From positions 1-53,897 of the forward strand of contig NZ_PYAK01000038.1 of the NCBI RefSeq assembly GCF_003264365.1: a DNA stretch of 53,897 nucleotides, given 5' to 3'. The stretch comes from Micromonospora noduli. Lineage in GTDB: Bacteria > Actinomycetota > Actinomycetes > Mycobacteriales > Micromonosporaceae. Shown piece after piece: positions 23,729 to 31,412 of the stretch; the stretch's first letter is position 1; every line of letters starts with the position of its first letter. The notes under the pieces are model-generated. The model had not been told where the DNA came from and searched no databases. It worked only from the letters and a program-made list of their open reading frames with translations. The translations under genes and the position numbers were made by a program.

Positions 23729-23833
23729 ATGGTTACCGAGATCGGGTTTGTCAGCCTGCTGGTCGCTGGCCTGGGCGGGCTCGCCGGTGGCCTGGTCTAC
23801 CTTGCCGTACGCATTTCGAGAGGACGCTGGTGA
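23729..23833 (+). CDS. 34-aa single-span membrane protein
   Basis: 34 codons from ATG 23729 to TGA 23833. Sequence features: an acidic N-terminus MVTEIGF, about 20 hydrophobic residues rich in Gly/Leu/Val, then a basic tail RISRGRW; one transmembrane helix with the C-terminus inside by the positive-inside rule. TAGGAT 7 nt upstream implies a leaderless mRNA. I believe a similar short protein is annotated in many actinobacteria (possibly under the name MtfM), but I am not certain of that name. It is followed by a 45-bp dispersed repeat and the nitrobindin gene. Confidence 0.72.
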   Translation: MVTEIGFVSLLVAGLGGLAGGLVYLAVRISRGRW

Positions 23834-23835
23834 GC

Positions 23836-23880
23836 GCGAGGAGTGAGCCGGGCCTGCGAGCCCCGCAGTCGCGAACGAAG
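23836..23880 (+). repeat. 45-bp dispersed repeat, copy 1
   Basis: Contains GTGAGCCGGG, a variable 5-nt stretch and GAGCCCCGCAGTCGCGAACG. A near-identical copy is at 50120-50164 on the other strand; differences are confined to the variable 5 nt and two or three flanking bases. It lies between two genes and reaches to within 9 bp of the nitrobindin start. Confidence 0.8.
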
Positions 23881-23888
23881 GTGGCCCT

Positions 23889-24476
23889 GTGAGCGAGAAC
23901 CCGCTGCAGCCGCCGTGGCTGAACGCGCCGCCGGTCGAGGAGTACCCGTTCGAGGAGAGCCACGACCTGCGGGTCGGGCCGAAGCTGCACCCCGCGCTGG
24001 ATGCCCTGCTGCCGTACATCGGTCTGTGGCGCGGTCGGGGCAAGGGCGGTTTCCCCACCATCGAGGATTTCGACTACGCGCAGGAGATCCGGATCAGCCA
24101 CGACGGCCGACCGTTCCTGCACTACGAGTCGCGTGCCTGGATCCTCGACGAGCAGAGCAAGCCGGTCCGTCCGGCCGGCCGCGAGGTGGGCTGGTGGCGG
24201 CCGGTGCTGGTGGATGGGCGGGCGACCGACGAGCTGGAGGCGCTGCTGACCACCCCGACCGGGGTGATGGAGCTGCACCTGGGCAAGCGCACCGGCACGC
24301 AGCTCGAGTTCGCCACCGACGCGGTGATCCGGACTCCGACCGCCAAGGAGGTCACCGGCGGGCACCGGCTCTTCGGCATCGTCGAGGGTGCGCTGCTCTA
24401 CGCCCAGGAGATGGCCGCCATGGGGCACGGGCTCAGTCCGCACCTCTCCGCCCGACTCGTCCGGGTCGGCGGCTGA
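23889..24476 (+). CDS. Nitrobindin-family heme-binding protein (FABP-like beta barrel)
   Basis: 195 aa. The family GXWXGXG motif appears as GLWRGRGKGGFPT at about 45-57, followed by FDYAQEIRISHDG, the WW pair in REVGWWRP, and a C-terminal LHPH-like segment ending HLSARLVRV. Nitrobindins are ten-stranded barrels that bind ferric heme and react with NO or peroxynitrite; the proximal His position was not resolved by eye. GTG start at 23889. Convergent with the aminotransferase gene (20 bp apart). Confidence 0.85.
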   Translation: MSENPLQPPWLNAPPVEEYPFEESHDLRVGPKLHPALDALLPYIGLWRGRGKGGFPTIEDFDYAQEIRISHDGRPFLHYESRAWILDEQSKPVRPAGREVGWWRPVLVDGRATDELEALLTTPTGVMELHLGKRTGTQLEFATDAVIRTPTAKEVTGGHRLFGIVEGALLYAQEMAAMGHGLSPHLSARLVRVGG

Positions 24477-24496
24477 CCTCGACGGTCGGTGGCCGG

Positions 24497-25375
24497 CTAG
24501 ACGGGGAAATTCAGCAGGGCCTGTAGGGCTGGGGTACGCGGGCAGCGAGCCCGCCGTACCCCGTCCAGCGTGTGGACCTCGGCGGCTCCGCGCAGCGACG
24601 AGGTGAACCACACGCCGTCCGCCGCGTGCAGTTCGGCGGCGCTGACCATCCGTTCGGCGGCGCCCAGGCCCAGCTCGCTCGCGTGGGCGAGCAGCCAGGC
24701 CGCGGTGGTGCCGGCGAGGATGCCGGTGCTGGCGGCCGGCACCGTGCAGAGCGTGTCGTCGGTGAGCCACACCACATTCGCGGTGGGGCCCTCCAGCGCG
24801 TACCCGTCTGAGGAGATCCAGAGCACGTCGTCCACGCCAGCTCGGCGGGCCCAGCGGCGGGCGGCGCTGCTGACCGCGTACGACGTGGACTTGATGCCGA
24901 CCGGCAGCCAGGTCAGCCCACTGCGGGCGGCGGCGGGCAGCCCCAGCGGCAGGGTGGCCACAGTGATTCCGTCCCGCCGGGCGGCCCTGGAGGCCGCCGG
25001 CACCGGGGCCAGCGTGGCGTAGATGGTGGGCGGACCGCCGGCCTCCGGGCCTCGGGTGCAGACCAACCGAAGTGCCCCCTCCACAGCTGCTGGCCAGCCT
25101 GTCCGCACCTGATCCAGCAGGTCGATCAGGGCGCTGGTGGGGGGCATTGGCAGCTCGACGGCGGCGGCCGCCGTGGCCAGGCGGGCCAGGTGTTCGTCGC
25201 GCAGCCACGGTTGGCCGCCCCGCAGGTGCATGGTCTCGAAGAGGCCGTCGCCGTGCAGCACCCCGAGGTCGTCACCCCGAAGCACCGGGTCGCCGGGCGG
25301 CACCGGGCCACGCCCCAGGACGGCGATCCGCGCGGGCGGGTCGGCCGCGTTCTTCCCGACGGACGACCTCACCAT
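24497..25375 (-). CDS. Class IV PLP aminotransferase, probable aminodeoxychorismate lyase
   Basis: 292 aa. Fold type IV: DGLFETMHLRGG near 42-53, the PLP-binding Lys at about 162 in VGIKSTSYA, and EGPTANVVWL near 195. Length and pattern fit 4-amino-4-deoxychorismate lyase (PabC) or a branched-chain/D-amino-acid aminotransferase; the neighbouring folate-binding YgfZ gene makes PabC attractive but this is not proven. Start ATG 25375 with TACGCT (25383-25388, minus strand) 7-8 nt upstream: leaderless. Divergent from the Fur-family gene. Confidence 0.85.
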   Translation of the reverse strand: MVRSSVGKNAADPPARIAVLGRGPVPPGDPVLRGDDLGVLHGDGLFETMHLRGGQPWLRDEHLARLATAAAAVELPMPPTSALIDLLDQVRTGWPAAVEGALRLVCTRGPEAGGPPTIYATLAPVPAASRAARRDGITVATLPLGLPAAARSGLTWLPVGIKSTSYAVSSAARRWARRAGVDDVLWISSDGYALEGPTANVVWLTDDTLCTVPAASTGILAGTTAAWLLAHASELGLGAAERMVSAAELHAADGVWFTSSLRGAAEVHTLDGVRRARCPRTPALQALLNFPV

Positions 25376-25444
25376 GACCGTCGAGCGTAGCGGCGATCGA
25401 TCGCGGTGGGGGGAACAGCCTGGTGGCCGAACTATGATCGGACG

Positions 25445-25873
25445 GTGTCCGAATCCTCCCTCGCGGAAATGCTGCGGGCCCGTGGGCTGCGGCTGACGGC
25501 CCAGCGGCAGCTCGTCCTCCAGGCGGTGCTCGATCTGGGCCACGCCACCCCGGAGCAGGTGCACACCGCGGTCCGGGAGGTCGCCGCCGGCGTCAACATC
25601 ACCACCATCTACCGCACGCTCGAGCTGCTGGAACGGCTCGGTCTGGTCACCCACACGCACCTGTCGCACGGCTCACCGACCTATCACGCCGCCGGTGAAC
25701 ACCAACACGTCCACCTGGTCTGCCGGGAGTGTGGCGCGATCGACGAGATCGATCCGGAGCTGCTCCGCCCCCTCGCCGACCAGTTGGCCGCGCAGCGCGG
25801 GTTCCGGGTGGACATCGGGCACGTGTCACTCTTCGGCGTCTGCGTACGCTGCGAGAACGGGGACGAAAAATGA
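25445..25873 (+). CDS. Fur-family metalloregulator, Nur-like
   Basis: 142 aa. Winged helix with LRLTAQRQLVLQAVLDL and ITTIYRTLELLERLGLVTH, then a His-rich metal/hinge region YHAAGEHQHVHLVCREC and a C-terminal CVRC. The DNA-binding and hinge segments resemble the nickel regulator Nur of S. coelicolor more than iron Fur or Zur as I recall them. It additionally has two CXXC pairs (CREC, CVRC) that could hold structural zinc. GTG 25445 has TATGAT at 25432-25437, 7 nt before (leaderless). Stop overlaps the ygfZ start by 4 nt. Confidence 0.87.
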   Translation: MSESSLAEMLRARGLRLTAQRQLVLQAVLDLGHATPEQVHTAVREVAAGVNITTIYRTLELLERLGLVTHTHLSHGSPTYHAAGEHQHVHLVCRECGAIDEIDPELLRPLADQLAAQRGFRVDIGHVSLFGVCVRCENGDEK

Positions 25874-26982
25874 TCGACATCGCGGGTGCGGTGGCCGTCG
25901 AGAGCATCGACGAGGCCAGCCGTGATCAGCCGGATCCGGCGCACGTCGCGGCCGGGGTGCGAGGGGTGGCCGCGCACTACGGCGACCCGCTGCGCGAGCA
26001 GCGCACCCTCGACACCGAGGTTGGTCTGGTCGACCGGTCGCATCGAGGGGTCATCGCGGTGCCCGGGGAGGAGCGGGCCAGTTGGCTGCACACGGTCACC
26101 TCGCAGCACCTGAACGCGCTGGCAGCCGGTGAGGGCACCGAGTTGCTGGTGCTGTCCCCGCACGGCCACATCGAGCAGCACGCCATGGTCGCCGAGGACG
26201 GCGAGACCACCTGGCTGGACACCGAGCCCGGCGCCACCCAGGGCCTGCTGACCTACCTGGAGAAGATGCGGTTCTTCAGCAAGGTCGAACCACGCGACGC
26301 AACGGCCGAGCGCGCGCTGTTGTCGCTGGTCGGGCCGGCGGCCATGGAGGCGCTCGGCACGCTCGGCGTGACCGGGCTCGCCGCACCGGACGTGGTCGCG
26401 GTGCCGGGTCCGAAGTTCCCGCACGGTGCCGTGCCATCCCGGGCGAGCGCTCGGTACGACGTGCGACCGCTGTCGATCGGCGGCTGGGCCCGACGTGGTC
26501 CGCTCGGGGTGGACCTGCTGGTGCCCCGGTCGGCGATGGACCAGGTGGTGGCGGAGCTGCGCGGCGCCGGTGTGCCGGTCGCGGGACTGTGGGCGTACGA
26601 GGCGATCCGGGTGGCGGCTCGGCAGCCGCGGGTCGGGGTGGACACCGACCACCGGACCATTCCGGCCGAGGTCGACCTGATCGCCCCGGCGGTGCATCTG
26701 GACAAGGGTTGCTACCGGGGGCAGGAGACTGTGGCGCGGGTGCACAACATGGGCCGGCCGCCGCGTCGCCTGGTGCTGCTGCATCTGGACGGGGTGACCA
26801 CGGATCAGCCGCCGGTGGCCGGTACGCCGGTGACCCTCGACGGCCGGGCGGTCGGCTTCGTCGGCACCGCCGTGCTGCACCACGAGCTGGGCCAGGTCGC
26901 TCTCGCGGTGCTGAAGCGGAACGTCCCGGACGATGCCGCGTTGCTGATCGGCGAGACCGCGGCGGCGATCGACCCGTCCTGA
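25870..26982 (+). CDS. ygfZ: YgfZ-type folate-binding Fe-S cluster repair protein
   Basis: 370 aa, GcvT-like fold. Key motif DKGCYRGQE at about 278-286 with conserved Cys281, preceded by the GLWAYEAIRVAARQPRVGVD region and followed by a beta-barrel domain. YgfZ/IBA57-type proteins bind folate and help MiaB and other Fe-S enzymes. ATG 25870 overlaps the Fur-family stop (ATGA), so a metal regulator and an Fe-S maintenance factor are translated from one transcript. Confidence 0.92.
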   Translation: MIDIAGAVAVESIDEASRDQPDPAHVAAGVRGVAAHYGDPLREQRTLDTEVGLVDRSHRGVIAVPGEERASWLHTVTSQHLNALAAGEGTELLVLSPHGHIEQHAMVAEDGETTWLDTEPGATQGLLTYLEKMRFFSKVEPRDATAERALLSLVGPAAMEALGTLGVTGLAAPDVVAVPGPKFPHGAVPSRASARYDVRPLSIGGWARRGPLGVDLLVPRSAMDQVVAELRGAGVPVAGLWAYEAIRVAARQPRVGVDTDHRTIPAEVDLIAPAVHLDKGCYRGQETVARVHNMGRPPRRLVLLHLDGVTTDQPPVAGTPVTLDGRAVGFVGTAVLHHELGQVALAVLKRNVPDDAALLIGETAAAIDPS

Positions 26983-27005
26983 GCGGGCCGTCTAGGATCG
27001 CCGGC

Positions 27006-27833
27006 ATGACGACAGGGACGTTGATCACGGTGGCCCCGACCGGCGCTGAGTCGGCCAAGGCGGAGGTGCCGGCGCTGCCGGTGACCCTCGACGAGTTGCT
27101 GCTCACCGCCAAGGAGTGCGAGGCGCTCGGCGCCGCCGTGATCCACGTCCACATCCGCGACGACGAGGCCCGACCGACGCTCGACCCGGTGCGGCTGGCC
27201 GACACGGTGGCGGCGCTGCGGGAGAGCACTGACCTGATCGTGCAGCTCTCCTCCGGCGGCGCGGTGACCGACCCGGAGGCCGCCCGGCTCGCCGTGCTCG
27301 ACGCCCGTCCGGACATGGCCTCCTGCACCATGGGCACTGTCAACTTCGGCGACGACGTCTTCCTCAACCGCTGGGAGTTCATCGTCGACCTGCACACCCG
27401 GATGCAGGAACGCGGAATCGTGCCGGAGTACGAGATCTTCGACCTCGGCCACCTGTCCGCGTTGCAGCGGTTGCTCGGCAAGTACGGGCTGCCGGCCGGC
27501 GGGCACGTGCACGTCGACTTCGTGATGGGAGTGCCGGGCGGGATGCCGGGCAACACCGAGACCCTGGTCGCGGCCCACCGGATGCTGCGGGACCTGCCCG
27601 AGGGCACCACCTTCTCGGCCACCGGCGTCGGCCGGAGCACCATCGCGGTGCTGCTGGCCTCGCTGTCCACCGGCGGGCACCTGCGGGTCGGCATGGAGGA
27701 CACGGTGACGTACGCGAAGGGCCGCCCGGTGGAGTCCAACATGCAGTTGGTCGCCCGCGCTGTGGGTTTCGCCCAGCTCGCTCAGCGCCCGCCCCTGACC
27801 ACCACCGAGGCCCGCGAGCTGCTCGGGCTGTAA
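27006..27833 (+). CDS. BKACE-family enzyme (beta-keto acid cleavage, DUF849)
   Basis: 275 aa TIM barrel. Zn-binding motif HVHIRDDEARPTLD near 40-53, LIVQLSSGG near 80 and the second metal segment GHVHVDFVMGVPGG near 180. The family condenses beta-keto acids (such as 3-keto-5-aminohexanoate) with acetyl-CoA; substrate specificity residues were not assigned. ATG 27006 has TAGGAT at 26993-26998, 7 nt upstream (leaderless). Monocistronic. Confidence 0.87.
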   Translation: MTTGTLITVAPTGAESAKAEVPALPVTLDELLLTAKECEALGAAVIHVHIRDDEARPTLDPVRLADTVAALRESTDLIVQLSSGGAVTDPEAARLAVLDARPDMASCTMGTVNFGDDVFLNRWEFIVDLHTRMQERGIVPEYEIFDLGHLSALQRLLGKYGLPAGGHVHVDFVMGVPGGMPGNTETLVAAHRMLRDLPEGTTFSATGVGRSTIAVLLASLSTGGHLRVGMEDTVTYAKGRPVESNMQLVARAVGFAQLAQRPPLTTTEARELLGL

Positions 27834-27927
27834 GGCCGGGTCTGTCCCGCGCCCCTGTCACCCGGGCGGTGGACCTCCTGGTCACCCCGCCGCCGGGCAC
27901 CCCCGGACCGTCGGTACCGTCCAGCGC

Positions 27928-28887
27928 GTGACGAAGACGTACGAGGGCGGCGCGCCGCTCGCCGAGGTGGTCCGGTCCGGGTTCGTGGAGGGTGCGCACC
28001 GCGGCTCGGTGGTGGTGCTGGACGCCGCCGGTGTCGCGGTGGCGTCCGCCGGGGACGTGACCTCGCCGATCTTCCCCCGCTCGGCCAGCAAGCCGATGCA
28101 GGCGATCGGGATGCTCCGGGCCGGCCTGGCCCTGACCGACCCGGCCGACGTGGCGCTGGTCTCGGCGAGCCACGCTGGCGAGGAATTCCACCTGGCCCGG
28201 GTCGGTGCGCTGCTGGAGCGCGCCGGGTTGGACGCGTCGGCGCTGCACTGCCCGCCCGACCTGCCGGTGGGGGCCGCGGCCCGGGAGGCGGTGCTCCGGG
28301 CCGGTGGTGGCCCGAGCCGGGTGCAGATGAACTGCTCCGGCAAGCACAGCGGGATGCTGTTGACCTGCGAGGCCGCCGGTTGGTCCCGGGAGGGCTACTG
28401 GCGGCCGGAGCACCCGCTTCAGCAGCGGCTGCGGGCCGCCATCGAGGAGTTCACCGGCGAGCAGGCGGCGGCGGTGGGGGTTGACGGTTGCGGCGCCCCG
28501 GTCCTCGCGGTCTCACTGGCCGGTCTGGCCGGGGCGTACCTCCGGCTGGTCGACGCCGAGCCCGGCTCGGTGCCGCGCACGGTGGCGGACGCGATGCGGG
28601 CGTACCCGGAGATCGTGGGTGGCACCCAGGCCGACGACACCCGGCTGATGCGGGGTGTCCCGGGGCTGCTGGCCAAGGTCGGTGCCGAGGGCGTGATCGC
28701 CGTGGCGCTGCCGGGCGTCGGCGCCGTCGCACTGAAGATCGACGACGGCGCCGACCGGGCCCGGATGCCGGTCCTGGTGTCCGCGCTGCGCCGGCTCGGC
28801 GTGGACGCTCCGGTGCTGACCGAGTACGCCGAGGTGCCGCTCTTCGGTGGCGGGGTCCCGGTCGGGGCGGTCCGCCCGCTCTGGTGA
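27928..28887 (+). CDS. Asparaginase (AnsA/asparaginase II, Rhizobium-type family)
   Basis: 319 aa. Pfam asparaginase_II-type features: SPIFPRSASKPMQAIGML near 45-63, NCSGKHSGML near 132-141 and VDGCGAPVLAVSL near 185. It hydrolyses asparagine to aspartate and ammonia in the cytoplasm; no signal peptide. GTG 27928 has TACCGT with 7 nt spacing (leaderless). Nitrogen release fits the GlnR context only loosely. Confidence 0.88.
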   Translation: MTKTYEGGAPLAEVVRSGFVEGAHRGSVVVLDAAGVAVASAGDVTSPIFPRSASKPMQAIGMLRAGLALTDPADVALVSASHAGEEFHLARVGALLERAGLDASALHCPPDLPVGAAAREAVLRAGGGPSRVQMNCSGKHSGMLLTCEAAGWSREGYWRPEHPLQQRLRAAIEEFTGEQAAAVGVDGCGAPVLAVSLAGLAGAYLRLVDAEPGSVPRTVADAMRAYPEIVGGTQADDTRLMRGVPGLLAKVGAEGVIAVALPGVGAVALKIDDGADRARMPVLVSALRRLGVDAPVLTEYAEVPLFGGGVPVGAVRPLW

Positions 28888-28908
28888 CACCGTCGGCGGC
28901 GGTGGCGG

Positions 28909-29706
28909 TTAGCTCAGGAAGTCGAGCAGCGCGGCGTTGACCGGCTCCGGACGCTCGAGCGGCAGCAGGTGCGCGGCGTCCGGCACGTCGGGCAGTCGTA
29001 CCGCGCCGGGGACCTCGGCGGCGATCCGGTCGGCGAGCCGACTGATGTCCGGCACGTCCGCGGCGCCGGCGGTGACCAGGACGGGGATCTTCAACTCACC
29101 GAGACGACCGATCGCCGGTGGCGACAGCTCTCCCACCTCGACCGCGCCGAGCGCCAGCTCGGCGGCGAGGGCACGCTGGTCCATCTCCTGCGCGAACGCG
29201 ACCAGCTCCGTGTCGACGTCCTCCGGCTGGCGGCGCGGGCCGACCACCCAGAACCGCACCTCACCGGCCGCGCCGGCGACGAAGTCGTCCGGGTCGACCT
29301 CGCCGACCAGGCCGTCCCAGAGGTCGTTCGCCTCGTCGGACCACTCATTGCCGGAGACCGCCGTGTCGAACAGTGCGAGCGCGCTCACCCGGTCGGGGTG
29401 GGCCAGCGCGGTGTCGATGGCGACCGCCCCGCCGAAGGAGCAGCCGACCAGGGCAGCCCGGGGCAGGTCGAGCGCGTCCAGCAGCCCGGCCACGTCGTCG
29501 TGGTGCGTGAACGGGGTCGGCGGGAGCTCCGAGTCTCCGTAGCCGCGCAGGTCCGGGACGATCACCCGGTGCCGGGCGGCGAGCGCGGGCACCTGCCCTC
29601 GCCACATCCGCCGGTCGGCGATTCCGGCGTGCAGCAGAACGACGGGCGAACCGGTGCCGGCCTCGTCGTACGCGATGCTTGCTCCATTGACTGTGATCTT
29701 GTGCAC
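28909..29706 (-). CDS. Alpha/beta hydrolase
   Basis: 265 aa. Oxyanion-hole region VVLLHAGIADRRMW near 22-35, DLRGYGDSELP, nucleophile elbow GCSFGG near 88-93 and a late DAAHLLPLERPE with the catalytic His. Substrate unknown; could be an ester, lactone or epoxide-type hydrolase. Start GTG 29706 has TACGGT 6 nt upstream (leaderless). Divergent from the XRE regulator. Confidence 0.87.
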   Translation of the reverse strand: MHKITVNGASIAYDEAGTGSPVVLLHAGIADRRMWRGQVPALAARHRVIVPDLRGYGDSELPPTPFTHHDDVAGLLDALDLPRAALVGCSFGGAVAIDTALAHPDRVSALALFDTAVSGNEWSDEANDLWDGLVGEVDPDDFVAGAAGEVRFWVVGPRRQPEDVDTELVAFAQEMDQRALAAELALGAVEVGELSPPAIGRLGELKIPVLVTAGAADVPDISRLADRIAAEVPGAVRLPDVPDAAHLLPLERPEPVNAALLDFLS

Positions 29707-29759
29707 GGACGGACCGTACGGATCGGCCGAGCGGCGCGCAAACGGGGTCCTGAGACTTT

Positions 29760-29811
29760 GCTAACTATGGTTAGCGTTTTGCTTGCAACAGCTAGCGCGG
29801 GCGGTTAGCGT
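29760..29811 (+). promoter_or_regulatory. Promoter and candidate operators of the XRE-HBHA operon
   Basis: -35 TTGCAA (29783-29788), 17-bp spacer, -10 TAGCGT (29806-29811), 7 nt before the ATG. Upstream is the palindrome GCTAAC-TATG-GTTAGC (29760-29775), and GCTAGC (29791-29796) with GTTAGC (29804-29809) straddle the spacer and -10. The repeated TTAGC half-sites suggest autoregulation by the XRE protein. Confidence 0.65.
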
Positions 29812-29818
29812 CGCTGCC

Positions 29819-30394
29819 ATGGCCACACCCAAGGACCTTCCCGACGTCGGCGGGTTCATCCGCGATCTGCGGCGCAACGCCAAGATCTCGCTTCGGCAGC
29901 TCGCCGAGCAGGCGGGGGTCAGCAACCCGTACCTCAGCCAGATCGAGCGAGGCCTGCGCAAACCCAGCGCCGAGGTGCTCCAGCAACTGGCGAGCGCGCT
30001 GCGGGTCTCCACGCCGGCGATGTACCTGCGCGCCGGTCTGCTCGACGACAAGGAAGGCCACGGGGTGCTCGCCGCAATCGCCGTGGACGCCGACCTGACG
30101 ATGGCGCAGAAGCAGTCGCTCAGTCAGATCTACGAGACGTTCCGCCGGGAGAACACCCGGCTGGCCGAGGCCCAGGCCGAAGCCGAGGCGGCGCAGGCCG
30201 ACCAGCCCGCCAGCCAGGCTGCGGACCTGGCCAATGTGGCCGCCACCGGCCCCACCACCGTGGGCGGCACCCCGACCGAGGCCGTGCTCGAGTCGGTCGC
30301 CGTCACCGAGGCGGGCACCGCCCCCGCCCCGGGCAGCACCACCATCCCCCAGAAGAAGAAGGCCGCCGAGGCGGCCGAAGAGGAGACGTCATGA
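29819..30394 (+). CDS. XRE-family helix-turn-helix regulator
   Basis: 191 aa. HTH_3 domain at about 10-70 (SLRQLAEQAGVSNPYLSQIERG), then a helical stretch with a coiled-coil-like run RRENTRLAEAQAEAEAAQ near 105-122 and a low-complexity Ala/Thr/Glu/Lys tail. Same gene order as Rv0474-Rv0475 (hbhA)-Rv0476 of M. tuberculosis. ATG at 29819, leaderless by its -10. The stop overlaps the HBHA-like start by 4 nt. Likely represses its own operon via the TTAGC sites. Confidence 0.88.
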   Translation: MATPKDLPDVGGFIRDLRRNAKISLRQLAEQAGVSNPYLSQIERGLRKPSAEVLQQLASALRVSTPAMYLRAGLLDDKEGHGVLAAIAVDADLTMAQKQSLSQIYETFRRENTRLAEAQAEAEAAQADQPASQAADLANVAATGPTTVGGTPTEAVLESVAVTEAGTAPAPGSTTIPQKKKAAEAAEEETS

Positions 30395-31026
30395 GCGAGC
30401 CGAAGACCAACCGCATCCCCGCCCCGATCTACGCCGCAGCCGGCGCCGGTGAACTGGCCATCGAGCAGCTGCGCAAGCTGCCGGCCGTGGTCGGCGTCCT
30501 CAGCACCCGGGTCGTCGCCGACCTGGGTGGCCGGGCAGTGCTGACCGGCTTCGAGCTGAAGCAGAAGGCCACCGAGACGCTGCGCACCGCCAACGAGACC
30601 GCCGACCTGGCGAAGCTGCGCGAGGTGGCCGACATCGACAAGCTGCGCGCCGCCGCAACCCGTAACGCCGCCCTGGTGGTCGCGGGCGCCCAGGTCGCCC
30701 AGGAGCGCGCGTTCGCCGCGTACGGCGCGCTCGTCGCCCGGGGCGAGCGGGTCGTCGGTGCCGGCGTGCTGGAGGCCGCCGAGACGGTCAACGCCGACAT
30801 CGAGGCCACCGAGGCCGTGACGCCGGCCACCACCGCGGCTGCCACCACCCCCACCGTTGCGGCCCCCGCCGACGCGCCGACCCCGGCCGACGTGGCCGAG
30901 ATCGCCGAGGCCAAGCCCGCTGCGGTCAAGAAGGTCGCTCGCGCGCCGAAGGCTGCCAAGCCGGCCGTAACCCCGTCGGCGAAGCTCCCCCGGGCCACCA
31001 AGCGGACCCGCCCGGCCGCCGAGTAG
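30391..31026 (+). CDS. HBHA-like heparin-binding hemagglutinin family protein
   Basis: 211 aa. Residues 1-130 are largely helical (APIYAAAGAGELAIEQLRKLP, then Ala/Leu/Glu-rich heptads to about 130), followed by an Ala/Pro/Thr linker and a Lys/Ala/Pro-rich tail KKVARAPKAAKPAV ending TKRTRPAAE. The coiled coil plus Lys/Ala/Pro tail is the HBHA layout. In mycobacteria HBHA is an adhesin and is also implicated in lipid inclusions and growth; in a presumed soil organism an intracellular or envelope structural role is more likely. Overlaps the XRE gene by 4 nt. Confidence 0.85.
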   Translation: MSEPKTNRIPAPIYAAAGAGELAIEQLRKLPAVVGVLSTRVVADLGGRAVLTGFELKQKATETLRTANETADLAKLREVADIDKLRAAATRNAALVVAGAQVAQERAFAAYGALVARGERVVGAGVLEAAETVNADIEATEAVTPATTAAATTPTVAAPADAPTPADVAEIAEAKPAAVKKVARAPKAAKPAVTPSAKLPRATKRTRPAAE

Positions 31027-31038
31027 CTCGTCGGGTCG

Positions 31039-31079
31039 ACGACCCCGGCGGCGTCCTTGTCGGACGTAGCCGGGGTCGT
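31039..31079 (+). terminator. Hairpin after the HBHA-like gene
   Basis: ACGACCCCGGC (31039-31049) pairs with GCCGGGGTCGT (31069-31079); an inner GTCC/GGAC closes the top. It precedes a separate -10 for the DUF2516 gene, so it probably terminates the XRE-HBHA transcript. Confidence 0.65.
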
Positions 31080-31097
31080 GGACATAAACTGGCCGAC

Positions 31098-31412
31098 ATG
31101 GCCAACGCCGCGCCGATCTTCGCGTTCGAAGTCCGCTACGTGATCGAGCTGATCCTGCTCGTCTTCGCGCTGATCATCCAGGGTGTCGCGCTGGTGCACG
31201 CCGTCACGCAGCGCTCCGACGCCTTCCCCGCCATCGGGACGCTGCCCAAGGGCGGCTGGATCGCCATCCTGGCGGTCTGCCTGGTGCTCACCCTGCTCGG
31301 TTTCGGTCCGATCAGCCTCTTCGGACTGATCGGCATCGCCGCCGCGCTCATCTACCTGCTCGACGTACGGGTCGGTCTGCGCGACCTGAGTGACGGCAAA
31401 GGGTTCTGGTGA
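31098..31412 (+). CDS. DUF2516 membrane protein
   Basis: 104 aa, three hydrophobic segments (VIELILLVFALIIQGVALVH near 15-34, GGWIAILAVCLVLTLLGF near 51-68, ISLFGLIGIAAALIYLL near 71-87). Matches DUF2516 (Rv0476 relatives), adjacent to hbhA in mycobacteria too. Function unknown. ATG 31098 has TAAACT at 31085-31090, 7 nt before (leaderless). Stop overlaps the following hydrolase start by 4 nt. Confidence 0.83.
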   Translation: MANAAPIFAFEVRYVIELILLVFALIIQGVALVHAVTQRSDAFPAIGTLPKGGWIAILAVCLVLTLLGFGPISLFGLIGIAAALIYLLDVRVGLRDLSDGKGFW

